The notes below the pieces were generated by a model. That model searched no databases and was not told the DNA's origin. It saw only the letters and a list, made by a program, of their open reading frames with translations. Positions 34,719-46,202 of a DNA stretch of 64,000 nt are shown one piece after another. Source of the DNA: Anisus vortex (taxonomy: Eukaryota > Mollusca > Gastropoda > Planorbidae); the NCBI GenBank assembly GCA_949126835.1, contig OX421497.1, positions 25,895,612 to 25,959,611 of the forward strand, in the 5' to 3' direction. The stretch's first letter is position 1; every line of letters begins with the position of its first letter. A program made the translations under genes and the position numbers.

Positions 34719-35225
34719 TTTGTATAACTATTTGTCCCCATGAATTGCAACTAGCATTTTCTAGTATAATAATATTAGACGAATCAATAGTAGGCCTAAA
34801 TGTTTTTAAATAATACCTGATTGAAAGCGTGCATATTTCAAATGTTTATATATGTGTGTTGTTTGATTTGGTACATTGATAAAAAAAAAATATTTTAACT
34901 TATTGTAAATTCCTTGAATTGTGTATTACTGTTAAACGTGTAGATTTATTAAAAATGATTCGTTAATGTGAGTCGCGTAGCCAGGTTTTGGTGCTGGGGG
35001 GAGCGAACTTTTAAGAAAAAGGCCCCATTTTTTCTAGATGAACAGAGGAACTAAAAATTTGTAAGTATTAAGTCTTACAAGAATATCCTGTGACTTTGGG
35101 AAGTCTACATGCGCTGAGTTTTACTGTAGATTTTATTTCTATTCCGAGCAACTTTTAGTGGCGGAAAATTCTTCAAAATTGATTCATAGGCTACTGCTGA
35201 TTTCCAGGATGCACATATATTATTA
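34719..35225. other. Unassigned AT-rich sequence
   Basis: No supported feature. Confidence 0.3.
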
Positions 35226-35335
35226 AAATATTAAAACAAATTCAGAAAAGAGCTGCAAGGTTCAATACTAGCGAATATTTACAACTGACAAAAGTAACAC
35301 CAATAGTTAAATCTCTAAACATAGAAACTCTAGAA

Positions 35336-36547
35336 CAGGGGTGGCAACCTAAGAAACGCATGAAAAACCACGCAGAGTAATTTTTGGTGGCACAAGAGAT
35401 ACCTCCAAGAAGGACATTTTTTAATGCAAACTCTGAAGATTGAGTGCTTTTCTCAACTGCTGGACATTCACTCTACTTTCAGCTTTTGGTTCAGCGCACA
35501 ACTGTTAACGAAGAGCACTCAATGACAAGGCGCTCATCAATTAATACGGACTAATTACATTTAAAATAGTTTTTACGCTCCTCTTCTTTAAATAAGCATA
35601 AATATTGCCTAATGAATTCTAAAATATTTGTGTTATTATTGTCATAAATATAAGAGGCTTATATACTCTCAATATATTATGTAATTGTTGATATTGTAAT
35701 TATTAATGTTTTAATTTACTTAAACCCTTATGCAATAAACGTTTATTTACAACTGCTTAACGCAAATTAATTGTGCAACTCTAATTACTATATAGTTGAA
35801 TTAAATACCACGATGCTAGATTTAAAAAAAGAAATGTAAATGAATAAGTAATGTTAGTTATTTCACAAACATATTCTGTTTGGTTTCACTATAGAATCGA
35901 ATTTGGAAACTCTCATTTAATTAAAGGGAGATAATTAGTCTTTTTTTAAAATTTGCGTTAAATATTCTAAATGGTTTCTATTTTTCCTTTATAAAAATAA
36001 AAAAGCTTAAGAATAATATCAATAAAATGAACATTTATAAAATATAGTTGAAAGTTATATAAATATTATATGACTGGAGTATAAATATGTACATATCTAA
36101 ACATTACATTAACTATCTACTACGTACATCTACTACTTTATCGTGCTAATTTAGAAATGGTTAAAATCTCAGTTAGACTAAAATTAAAATAATAGTTTAG
36201 AGTTTAGACACACTAAAGGCTATAGATGTAGATGTCGAGAACTGGGAGAACCTTGCTCAGCACAGAAATAGTTGGAGAGGCACCTTACACACCGGTATAA
36301 ATGCGGCAGAGGGCAAACTTCGCCTTATGGTGGAGGCTAAACGAGCAGCGAAGAAAAGTAGGCTGCCCCTAACAATCTCCAACGGTCCAGCTTTCAAGTG
36401 CCAGAGATGCGATAGAGCCTGTCTCTCAAGGATAGGTCTCCACAGGCACAGTCAATTTTGCAGGAATGGCCAAATCATAGACGCGCAAATCTAATCGTCT
36501 TTCGAGACTATGGAGACACACTATTAGCAAACGCTTGCCGATCCCTG
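35336..36547. mobile_element. Non-autonomous hAT element, 1212 bp
   Basis: Ends are CAGGGGTGGCAACCT and, inverted, CAGGGATCGGCAAGC. They are flanked by the 8-bp near-duplications CTCTAGAA (35328-35335) and CTCTAGAG (36548-36555). Terminal sequence and 8-bp duplication are the hAT hallmarks. There is no transposase. The right part contains a captured LINE 3' fragment. Confidence 0.8.
36220..36494 (+). pseudogene. LINE C-terminal zinc-finger fragment within the hAT element
   Basis: An open stretch reads ...ENLAQHRNSWRGTLHTG, EAKRAAKKSRLP and a zinc-finger-like CQRCDRACLSRIGLHRHSQF followed by C, then a stop at 36494. This matches the C-terminal tail found in some LINE ORF2 proteins (C-x2-C...SRIGL..H...C). 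It ends close to the hAT right terminus, so it was probably an insertion into or capture by that element. Confidence 0.55.
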
Positions 36548-36838
36548 CTCTAGAGGACAGAAGGTCAAAGAAAAAAGTAGTAATATGAAATAAGGCATTA
36601 AACTCTAATTTAGAAATATAACTACCTGTTGCAATGCTCAGATAAACATAATGACAAAAACGCTTTCCTTATGAGAGAACAAATGCATATAAGTACACTT
36701 TCTTCACGAGTGGCATCCGGGCATGGAATTGGTTTCCTGAACAAACCAGGACAACAAGTAACCTAATATCATTCATACCACTAATAAAATATCATCAGGT
36801 CAGAGACCACCGATGAATGTCTGTAATATCTAATAATA

Positions 36839-37265
36839 TTAAACGAGAAAAAATTGAAGGTATATTTGTTTGTGGGTTTGTGGGTTTCTGTCAGCGTTCT
36901 CGAAAACGGGCCCAACGATTTTCGCGAAAACTGTCCTATTGATGTACTCTGGTGAGAAAATGTGTGTTTTATATCAATCTCATTTCTTTTGAACCTCTGC
37001 TTGACCCTCAATTTTTTGAAAAATCCCTGACCATTTCTAAAAATAGCTTTTAAATTGGGCTAAAAGAAACAACAGCATGTCATTGGATTCCCCATCTAGC
37101 GCGATCACGTTCAATACAACTCTTTTGACGTCATAGTCAACTTTTATTTACTATCGGCTTTACGGTAATTCCAGTTTTAAAGCATTTAAATCGTTACCAT
37201 TTTCGACGCGTAATTAAATATAATCAACAAGAAATTGTGTGATCAATTTAAAAAACGGAAAGATA
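36839..37265 (+). mobile_element. Helitron 5' end
   Basis: The sequence A|TCTAATAATATTAAACGAG followed by a GTTTGTGGGTTTG-rich stretch and CGATTTTCGCGAAAA matches the start of many animal Helitrons. It is closely repeated at 60034-60480. No matching hairpin and CTAG 3' terminus was found downstream on this strand. Confidence 0.7.
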
Positions 37266-37747
37266 AAATGCTTTTTTTTTACGCACCAATTAGTTTATAA
37301 TAGGCTTTTCTTAAACTGGAAGTGAGCTTTCATAATCATCTTTTAACCACATGCTCTATACACCACGATTTTAGGTTTCGAGACAAAAGCATTCTTTTTT
37401 ACACAGATATTATTATTTGTATTTATGGTTAACTTGATAGTTTTTGTTTTCTGAGATGAGTAATATCTTAAAGCTATTATCAATATGTTTTTCTTTCCGA
37501 AAGAAAGAGATAATACGAGTGATAAAGAGAATAAAAGAAAAAAGATATGAACAGAGTAAGAGTAATATTGATATTGTATTGTTAATATTTGCTCCTTTCC
37601 AAATAGTAATGACGTAAGTGATGAGATACAACCACTAGTAAATTATTATATTTATCCTTTTTTAAAGATGTTTTTCTATTTATGCCATTTGATTCTAATT
37701 TTTAGTGCAGTATTACCTTTCATTATATCTTTTTGTTCAATACAAAT
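37266..37747. other. Unassigned AT-rich sequence
   Basis: No supported feature. It may be interior sequence of the Helitron that starts at 36839. Confidence 0.25.
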
Positions 37748-38716
37748 TGTTACGAAACGCCGTTTCATAATTATTAATAACTGCGAAGATATTTTAAAAT
37801 GTCTGTTGTTAATTATTAATTGACACTAATGTGCCGTAGAGAGTTATTAGTTTATCAATGAATACCTCCCTTAGTTAAAATAAATGTTGAAAGATTCCTC
37901 TAAACATGGCGTCTCATAGCGTTTCTTTTATTAACGAATTCGGATATTAATTTGATCGATTACGAAAGTATTTTCTATCAAACTTCAATTGCATCATGCA
38001 GAGTTATTGTCTCTTGGAGTAGTTTCGAATCTGATAGATCTGATTAAACGCCCAAACTGACTGTCATTAAAAGGGGATGTAACCGTTGCCCGCTCTCTCT
38101 TTTCACTTGTACCTTACTAGAGGAAGCTATGCTATTGTACTCTGATGTTAACTGAATATTTCAATGCTTTATTCATAAGGATTATTGTGTTTTATAATAT
38201 CATTCTAATGGATTATATGTTTTAAACTACTATATGTGTTTATACTTATTCCATGTGCCTAGATGATACGCTTGCATAATATTATAGTCTATTTACCTTG
38301 GAATATTAACTTGTCAGCCCAACAATCACAATCAAATTGGACACCCTTTTGTAATATACCCAATTAAATTCGTTGTTTGACTTTTGACGATGGATTACTT
38401 TACTTATTCTCGTTCAATTGTTTTGTGGTGTAGTTACAACTATTTATACATCAACTAAATGAATCATTTGATCCAATTTACAACTAACTGCGAGCCTATA
38501 TATCAATTGACACTGTAATGAATGGTGAACTCAATGCTATACATAGTCGAAGCGCTCAGGGAGAATAAACCAGGACCTACCTTTAAACACGTTTACAAAA
38601 TAATTAAAATGAGTAAATACTAAACTCATACAATACTATACATTTGCTGTGCTGAATAATAATAATCCTTGAACTGTTTAATAACACTTATGAATAATAA
38701 TATCAAATATCTTTCA
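37748..38716 (+). repeat. LTR of a third, related LTR element
   Basis: It begins TGTTACGAAACG, sharing TGTTACGA with the two LTR elements at 15.6-30 kb, and ends ATCTTTCA. After TAA comes TGGGGGCTCAAGCC (38720-38733), matching the primer site of the Gmr1-like element. Length would be 969 bp. No second LTR or coding interior was found, so this is a truncated relic. Confidence 0.6.
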
Positions 38717-38719
38717 TAA

Positions 38720-38733
38720 TGGGGGCTCAAGCC
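38720..38733 (+). other. Primer-binding site after the third LTR
   Basis: TGGGGGCTCAAGCC is identical over its first 12 bases to the primer site at 23444. Confidence 0.55.
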
Positions 38734-39266
38734 AAAAATACATCATACCTATATTAATTCAGGCACCTGAAAGTCATCGGAAAGAACTATAATATTAAAG
38801 TAACTGGTTGTCATAAAAATACAATATTATTGACCAGGATACTAACATCAAACTAACTTTCGGCATGTACAAAAGTGTAGATGACCACTAGTATATCGTC
38901 GATGCAATACTATATAACTGGCGATTATGTAAGGATTCCTATCACATCATTAATAGTCAGGTGGTAATGTAATAAAATGTAAATTCAATATCATGTCATA
39001 TAAAGTCTTCAAAATTATTATCATGCTGTATGTTTAGACAAAAAATATTGCATTCATGATAGACAAAAATGTACAAATTGTGTGAAAAAAAAAAAAAAAT
39101 TGTCCTTACATTTTAATAAACAAGTAATGTTAATAACATACTATCGAAATCGTCTGTTGAAAAAAAATGTTGCGTTATATATTAACAAGAAAACCATAAA
39201 AACACAGTTTTTATTATACTCCCTTTCTTTGCAAACTAAGTTTACCATTTCCAATTCACTACAAAA
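38734..39266. other. Unassigned AT-rich sequence after the third LTR
   Basis: This may be leader sequence of the truncated LTR element. Nothing coding was recognised. Confidence 0.25.
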
Positions 39267-39511
39267 CTAAAATTTCGAATCGGTAATGTCGGCGAATACA
39301 TATCTAATTATAACGATTGCGCATTTTTTTTTATTCGTGAAGCCACGATCGTCGCTTTGCTTTTGCGCATCCTTTATTTTATAACTTTGGCTCGCAAAAA
39401 CCGTAAAGAGATAACTCGCTTTGTTTCGGCTACATTGTATCGTTTTCATTCGTACTTTTTCGTAAAAACGAACATATCCGAAAACTTTAGTTACTTCCGT
39501 CAAAGGTAGCC

Positions 39512-39835
39512 ATGTTTTTTCGTATAATATTTTCCTCGATTCGCAAATTGGTGGAAGGTATTCGTGCCTATTCCAAAAGCTACGATGCTGAAAATTTGAT
39601 AGAATGTATTGTTAGTCAAGACAAGCCTGCTGGCCAAGTTTCGGCTCGATTGGACGAAGGGAAGTGGTCGAAAAATCGATGCAATGTTTTGCTATCAAGC
39701 AAGCAGACTGACAGACAGAAAATACAAGTCAATAGAATGGGAGTAAAAATAGAAATATATATTTTTGCTTTAACAATTGTTACTGTATATTACTTCAAAA
39801 ATAGAAAAACATTTGTTCAACAACTAATTTATTAA
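39512..39835 (+). CDS. Hypothetical 107-residue open frame
   Basis: The ATG has a reasonable context (GTAGCCATG). The predicted protein has a basic N-terminus, a central polar part with DEGKWSKNRC and a hydrophobic segment near the end (IYIFALTIVTVYYF) that could span a membrane. No family was recognised. The 5' part lies in a locally CpG-richer block (39280-39720), unlike the surrounding AT-rich DNA. An opposed 78-codon minus-strand frame starts 9 bp upstream (39503 to 39267). Confidence 0.2.
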   Translation: MFFRIIFSSIRKLVEGIRAYSKSYDAENLIECIVSQDKPAGQVSARLDEGKWSKNRCNVLLSSKQTDRQKIQVNRMGVKIEIYIFALTIVTVYYFKNRKTFVQQLIY

Positions 39836-41246
39836 AAATAATTGTAAACTCTGTTTATACACAGATCCTTATACAAAATCATCCTTCATGTATATGATTA
39901 ACATGTTTTTTTTACCAAAATCTATTTTTTATTGCAAAAAAATGTGTTATGATGACATTATCACTGTATCATGTTGCAAAAAAATATTTAGTTTGAAAAA
40001 ATAATGTTACATTTATTTTTGGCAATATTAAACGTTTTTACATTAAATTCTACTTGATACGTGTTTTTGACTGTTTATTTATTTTTTTATTTTTTTTTAT
40101 CCATTGCCAGGAATAATTCTTAGCCTTAAAACGATGTCTGATAGATAATTATCCTTCCTTTCATAAAAAAAATAAATATTAAATTTGATAATCTTACCGA
40201 GAAACACTTTTTCAATATACCATTAAAATAAATAGGAAAATAATATAGATTATGTTTCCAATAGTAAAAAAACGGGATAGAGGGAAGGAAAATACCTCAT
40301 GGCATCAACAGGCCTACGGGGACACCTATGCCCTACGCCCACCCTTGGTTTTCCTCACTCCCATTTCATCGTTATTTATAATGAATTTAACCTTAATATT
40401 TATTTATTTTTATTGAGTTTTTTTTTTTAGTTTTCAAACTAGAAATCTATGTATACATACAACATTAATTAAACAAAAAAAAAGCGTTCAGTGTGTTATC
40501 CCGATTTTTTGCTCAGTAAAAGTCTTGCATACTATCTATGAGCAGATCAATAGAGATTATTCATTGGTACGAAAGGTGAGCCATTTTTCGCAGAAATTGC
40601 AGAAAGTTTGCAGCTCAAAAAAGGTTAACTGCACGCGCTACACGGTCCTTTAAACAGAATCAACACTGTATCTATGTAGATAACAAAGAACTTTACCAGG
40701 ACATATAGAACGAAGAATGCATACTTGAAGGTTCTGTATATACAACCTTCAGTAAAACACTAGAAATTTAATCTTTGATAGGCAAAAGAGGCAAGCTTAG
40801 CAGAAAGCATTGTGTTATTGACTCTAAATGCGAATGTGACACGTTTGGTGAAGTATGACAAGAAAACATCTACTACTTGTGCCAAGTGCCATATTTGCGT
40901 ACGGAAGCTCACAAAAAAAAAAGAAAACATACCGATACCATAGTCTTATGTCTTATGCATATCTAGTGCTCAATTATAAATAATTTATTGTTCTTAAAGT
41001 TTTGGTTATTACAATTTTAAAACGTATTCATATTTACGCATTTTTGGGAACCTAATTAAAAATATAGTATTTTTATTATTTCCACCATCATTATCAAATT
41101 AATTTAAAAGCTATTTCTAAATAATCTATTGGCTAATGCAATTAAAAGATATATGTGTCAATTCGACCCACTTGTAGATATAGAAGTATTGTGTTTTTTT
41201 TTAAATAAAACAAGGTGTATGAGTTACGTTGTGTTTCACCTTTGTA
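39836..41246. other. AT-rich stretch without recognised genes
   Basis: No gene supported. A Cys-rich decayed reading near 40860-40910 (TTCAKCHICV) was seen but not assigned. Confidence 0.3.
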
Positions 41247-41555
41247 AATAACGCAAATTTTTTATTAGAGGATACGACACATTTAGACGTGACAGACCAA
41301 ACGGACAGACTCCGACTAAGGACAGGACACAACAGACTATTAGACCACCAGTACCGAATCGGCTTAAGCCCTGAGTGCCCCTGTGGAACTGGATTCCAGA
41401 ATGCAGAGCACATCCTGAAATGGTGCCCACTCCACAGAGAGGCCCGTAACCAGGCCTGGCCTCAGGGAGCCACCATGGAGGATATGCTCTGGGGCCCAAA
41501 GCCAATCCTACAGACAACAGCCCGGTTTGTCAGAGAAACAGGACTGCCAGTCTGA
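41247..41555 (+). mobile_element. 3' end of an RNase H-bearing LINE
   Basis: An open frame reads as the C-terminal end of LINEs that carry RNase H and a final zinc knuckle: RLRTGHNRLLDHQYRIGLS, CPCGTGFQNAEHILKWC (C-x1-C...H...C) and a final FVRETGLPV stop. A (GAA)n-containing 3' UTR follows (about 41585). It is a 5'-truncated fragment. Confidence 0.8.
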
Positions 41556-41780
41556 TACAGCAAAGGAAAGCTAAATGGAACACAGAAGAAGAAGTAGCCG
41601 AACACAGTTAAAACACGAAGAAAGGATGGGGCTAGTGAAGACATAACGGATTAGGGGATTATGTAATACAGGACGTCCAATCGCTGGCCTGGGCAGTCAC
41701 GCGTGAAGTAAGTCCCGTGTTAAGGCCTTCAGCATTACAAATCAATAATAATCTTAAAAATTACCTAGCACCCATTTTAC

Positions 41781-42503
41781 CACTGATCTATAAAAAGACT
41801 GGATTGCGCCTTCTTAATAAATTGGTCTGAGAAATGTGAAGAAATGCACTGATCTATAGAAGAAAGGAAAAACTAACACTTTCCACTGCACTTACAGATA
41901 TAAGCAAAATTGTGTCTAAAACTTACTGCGCCACTGATCTATAAATAGATCGGAACGGAATCTATGTTGCATCCATTTTACACAATATGCATATGAATTG
42001 TTGCTGTCAAACTTCCCACTTCTATTAATTAATAATATAAAACTAACAATAATACGATCAAAAGAAAACAAATATCAATAGTTAATAATAAAAAAAGTAG
42101 ACAGCAATATTTCGCAGTACGCGAAAATCCTGTCCCGAAACACACACAATTTGAACGCATTTCAAATGAACATCATTGGGAAACTGCGCATATTGTATAA
42201 CCTTAACATACGGTGATTAGTAATAGGTCTAAGTTTATTTTAACAAATAAATTAACGAATTAAGCAATATTGTTTAAAAAATAAAACTTTTTTTTGGAGG
42301 ACGTTTCCTATTTATACATTTAACTTTTAACCCGATTAGTCAAACGGCTCAAGAGAATTTAGAGCAGAAACAAACATCTAAATAAATAAACAAACTCACG
42401 GTAAATGTATATATATATTGATCAGTGCAGTGGAAACAAAATGTCGGAAATTTCTTCAAAAATGTCACTTCCGAGCCTAATCTAGTCTTTTTAGAGATCA
42501 GTG
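41781..42503. mobile_element. CACTGATC-family transposon, long copy (723 bp)
   Basis: It has the same termini as the 364-bp MITE at 10384-10747. Exact 8-bp target duplications CATTTTAC flank it (41773-41780 and 42504-42511). Between the shared ends it carries about 350 bp missing from the short copy, including two further CACTGATCTATA starts at 41850 and 41932. It has no transposase frame. Confidence 0.85.
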
Positions 42504-42924
42504 CATTTTACACATTATTTGGTATTAATTGACAAATCAGTTTTACCGACTTCCGTACTAAATTGTGTGGTAGCATCACATATGGTCACCCAGGTGGGTG
42601 GAAAGGGGGGGGGGGCGAGAGGGCGTGATATTCACGAGACAATGTGACCCTTAATTGCAATCTGGACAATGGTTGTTAAATTCGTACGCCATTCAAAGTT
42701 GGAGGAAATGATTCCTATTATGACAGGTATGGTGGGATAGCCACGACGCGTGTGGAAAAGGTGACACGGGGGGGGGGGGGGGCGGTATAGTATTATATTT
42801 CTTGGCCGGGAAGCCTCGTTATGCGGCGAACAATTGACTACAATTGCATACAATTTACAAACAACTTTTACAATTTAAACCTTCTCTCCCTCTCTTTCTT
42901 TCGCTTAATCAAAATAATGTATAT
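42504..42924. other. Spacer with two G-homopolymer tracts
   Basis: Poly-G runs lie at about 42606-42615 and 42769-42782. Nothing else was recognised. Confidence 0.35.
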
Positions 42925-43553
42925 TGTTAGGAAACAGTACATAACCCTATGGTTTAAACCATCCATTTACTAATATTTCCTCTCGACATAACGTTACTAC
43001 TTAAAATATTCTCTGTATTAGGACGTGACTGCTTATTTAACTTATGCATTGATATTAACACAAATAACAAGGTTAAGGTCGTTGAAACACGATTCCTTTA
43101 CAAGCCGACTTTAACTGGTTTATTCCTAGACAGTCTGCTATTAAATGCACGCTATCCATTGGTTAGAAGCAACGGGTGACTGTGACGTCATGTTCCCGCG
43201 CTTAGATTTTTCGCCGGGGAATATATTAGTCTCGAACCCAAGGTTGGCCGGCAGACGATAGCTACCTTCTGACTAGACATGTCGCATTAATATTATTTAT
43301 TTGTATTCATTGAAATCACACAGTTTTACTTGTTGAATTAAAGTTTCTACAAAATTTACAAGCCAAGAAGTTTGTCTTGAATTGAAAGTTGTTGTTTGAA
43401 GTTAATTTGGAATAAATACTAGATCGACCAACTTAAGGACTTGCTGCAAATTTTTTTATCTATCGTCAGAGAGGCATAGGTTCCCGCTGGGCCCAAATAT
43501 AGGAATCAACCCTAGACAGACAGCCAAAAGGATTGAAGTGAGAGCTCCAATCT

Positions 43554-43557
<4 letters not shown>
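42925..43557. repeat. Probable solo LTR, 633 bp
   Basis: It starts TGTTAGGAAAC and ends CCAATCTAACA, giving the inverted terminal repeat TGTTAG/CTAACA. A 4-bp ATAT flanks both sides, but the right flank is a TA microsatellite, so this is weak. Internally there are TGACGTCA (43183-43190), a TATA-like GAATATATTAG (about 43219) and AATAAA (43411-43416), a normal LTR promoter/polyadenylation layout. No internal region or second LTR is nearby. Confidence 0.55.

Positions 43558-43586
<29 letters not shown>
43558..43586. repeat. (TA)n run at the Helitron 3' junction
   Basis: Nearly pure TA between the solo LTR and the Helitron terminus. Helitrons insert at AT, so this is a fitting target. Confidence 0.9.
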
Positions 43587-43590
43587 CTAG

Positions 43591-44259
43591 CTGATGTGCC
43601 CGATTCTTCGAACGGGCTTGTATAGACTATGTTTGACACACTATAGTTTGTTTATTCTTTTTTTGTTGATTTTTTTTGCAACATTCATAAAATTGTTGTT
43701 ATTTTGTTGTGGTCAGTATTTATTTTTGTATTGTTGTTTTGCAGAGATTAATATACACCCATTCAATATACAACTAAAAAGGAAAAACAAATATTCAATT
43801 TTTTTAAATTCTTGGTCAAAGTATGCCCCCTTGCGATCTAATGGTGTTAAGTTTATTGGGTAGTTAAACTTTGTTTCTGTAGAACAGAATTGACATGTCA
43901 TTTCGACAGTACTTTTAATTTTTAAATTATTGTTTGCTATATTTTTTAAAGATAACATTAAGTCGTAGACCTATGTTATTGTTGTTTTGTTTGTTTGTTG
44001 TTTTTTATTGTTGTTGTTATTTGCTATTTATTCATTTATTGTTGCTTTGGAAGGAGCTTAGAATTACATTTTAAATTCAACATGAAAAACAATAACAAAT
44101 GAAACCCATAAGAAACAAAGAAGAAACTTTTTTTTTATGTTTGTTAAATTATGTCCAATGATCGCATAAGGATATTTTATTGGAAAATAAAATTATTTCT
44201 GTCTTACGAATTTGACAATAATTTTTTGAAAAATCAATACTTTGCAATAGGCCATATGC
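43591..44259 (-). other. Helitron 3' non-coding region
   Basis: This lies between the helicase stop and the terminal hairpin. The part at 43905-44105 (CATTAAGTCGTAGACC... to ...AATAACAAATGAAACCCATA) is clearly homologous to the same region of every array unit, for example 50440-50635. Confidence 0.8.
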
Positions 44260-46191
44260 TCACTGTAACACATCTTTATATACAACATTCCTTGTTTTTG
44301 ACATTGGTGCAAATATGAATAGTTGATTAGGAGAGCCAACTCTTGAGCAGGCAACATATAATTGCCCATGGGAGAAACATGGATATTCCAAATTAATTCC
44401 AGTGCACTTGATTGATTGACCCTGTAACTTGTTAACTGTAATGGAAAATGCCAACCTGACGGGAAACTGCAGACGCTTGAAAGAGAAGGTCATGTCTGTT
44501 GGAATAATTGGGATTCTTGGAATAAACACATCTTCTCCTTTTCCTTTCCCAGTCAACACTGTCGCTTCTATCACATTAGGGAATAAACTTTTGATGCATA
44601 AGCGTGTTCCATTACAAAGGATTGGCGGGTTTATGTTGCGGAGTAGAATTATGGGTGAGCCAATTTTGAGTTGAAGTTTATGCGGTGGCATCCCGGGTGT
44701 GTCCAGAGAATTAAAAAATTCCGTAGGGTAGTTAACGGTTTCATTGACATCCGTGACGGAATCAAATGATGCGTATTCAGTACATGTTCCGGGTATCATG
44801 TCCTGAATCAGGCCATTCAACTCACTGACAGATGTGTTCTTAGAAGCAAGAATTGCTCGGTCACACAGACATTCATTGTTAAGGTAATTTTCCAAAAGGT
44901 TCGGATACACTTGGTGGATAAGATCTTGTAGGGATGTCACTCTTTTGCAGAAGTCATCAAGAAAGGTAATGTCCCCTGATTTCATCTGCGTGGGGTAAGT
45001 CCCTTCACCAATGTGTAAAAGATTTTCAGCAAAAATGAGTGCACCTGCTTCTTTTTGTTGCTGCACTCTCATATTTGTTCTTAATTTTATTGTTTTAACA
45101 TTTCGCCAAAGAAACGAAGATTTAAGGCAATCATTGATTTCATCCGCTGGTGTTGACCTTGGTATGACAGGAAGAGTTTGACGAAAATCGCCAGCTAACA
45201 CCACCAGAGCACCTCCCATGAGTTGACTATTGTCTCTGAAATCCTGCAATGTTAAGTCAAGAGCTTCAAGTGACTTTTTGTGCGCCATTGTACATTCATC
45301 CCATACAATGATTTTGCAGGTTTTTAGAACCTTTGCTTGGCCAGAGGCTTTGCTAATGTTGCATGTTGGATGTTGCTCATTGGCAATATTTAGAGGTAAC
45401 CGTAGAGCCGAGTGCGCCGTTCTTCTTCCATCTAATAACGTCGAAGCAATTCCAGATGATGCTTTTGCGATTGCCAAATCACGTTTCATTCTTATTTCTG
45501 CAAGGATTATGTTTATTAAGAAGGTTTTTCCTGTTCCTCCAGGAGCATCGAGAAAAAATATTCCTCCTTTTTCTTCACTGACATGATTCATAATAACCTC
45601 ATATGCTTCAGTTTGATCGCTGTTTAACAGAACTTTGTTGGATTCTAAATATTTGTGTAGTTCTTCAATGTTATAGTTTTTTTCTCTTATCAGGTCTTTG
45701 TCTAGAATATCCCGCTCATTTCTTTTAGGAGGTTGTAATCCTAAGTCTGGTAGTGTTTTGTTGTTTATTGATAAACATTTATCCTCCAACAGAATTAGGG
45801 CCAATTTGAAAATATCTGAAGAACAATTTGAACGAAGTGTTGAACTTGCTCTAATTGAGTTATCACGTGGTAAATCTTCGCTCATGGACTCTCTATGCTT
45901 CTCCCACAAACCGTTTGGATTGGATGGGTTGCATATAGTAAGAATAATGCAAAAAAGATTTCTTATCTGCTCCGGAGAAGATCTTAAAACAGCCTCTGAT
46001 AAAGTGTGGTCCCAATGTCTATCATCTTCAAGTAATCCACGCCTTTGGCAAGCTTCTCTGAAAGTCTGGCAAACTTCACCGTTTACAGTTTTTAGATATT
46101 CAAAAGAAGTAGGTCCTCGAACTGCATGAAGAAGATGTCTGAGAAAATAGCACTCTGCGTTGTTTGGGTTGACTGTATAGACACGACCCAA
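44260..46191 (-). pseudogene. Helitron helicase, PIF1-like (C-terminal half of Rep/Hel)
   Basis: The 643-codon frame carries Walker A DAPGGTGKTF (residues about 215-224), Walker B VWDEC (about 295), GDFRQTLPVIPR, LRTNMRV and the C-terminal LQGQSI...GQLYVACSRV block, as in PIF1/RRM3 helicases and Helitron helicases. It would unwind DNA during rolling-circle transposition. It is the direct continuation of the frame ending at 46203. A one-base shift near 46200 separates them. All helicase motifs inspected are intact. Confidence 0.9.
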
Positions 46192-46202
46192 TGCTTCACT
46201 TG

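Larger units (their letters stand above)
35226..36838 (+). mobile_element. Old LINE copy split by a hAT insertion
   Basis: The outer parts (35226-35335 and 36548-36838) read as the C-terminal end of the same LINE family as 12975-15040: KRAARFNTSEYLQLTKVTPI before the insertion and LNSNLEI, then the FPSGIQAWN-equivalent region, after it. The reading frame continues across the two flanks if the 1212-bp insert and one duplicated octamer are discounted. Stops in both halves show the LINE was already decayed. Its 3' UTR is cut at 36838 by a Helitron 5' end. Confidence 0.75.

Noticed and set aside
40860..40930. piggyBac-type Cys-rich transposase tail
   Set aside because: Only a few cysteines (TTCAKCHICV) in a region full of stops, with no other transposase motif nearby.
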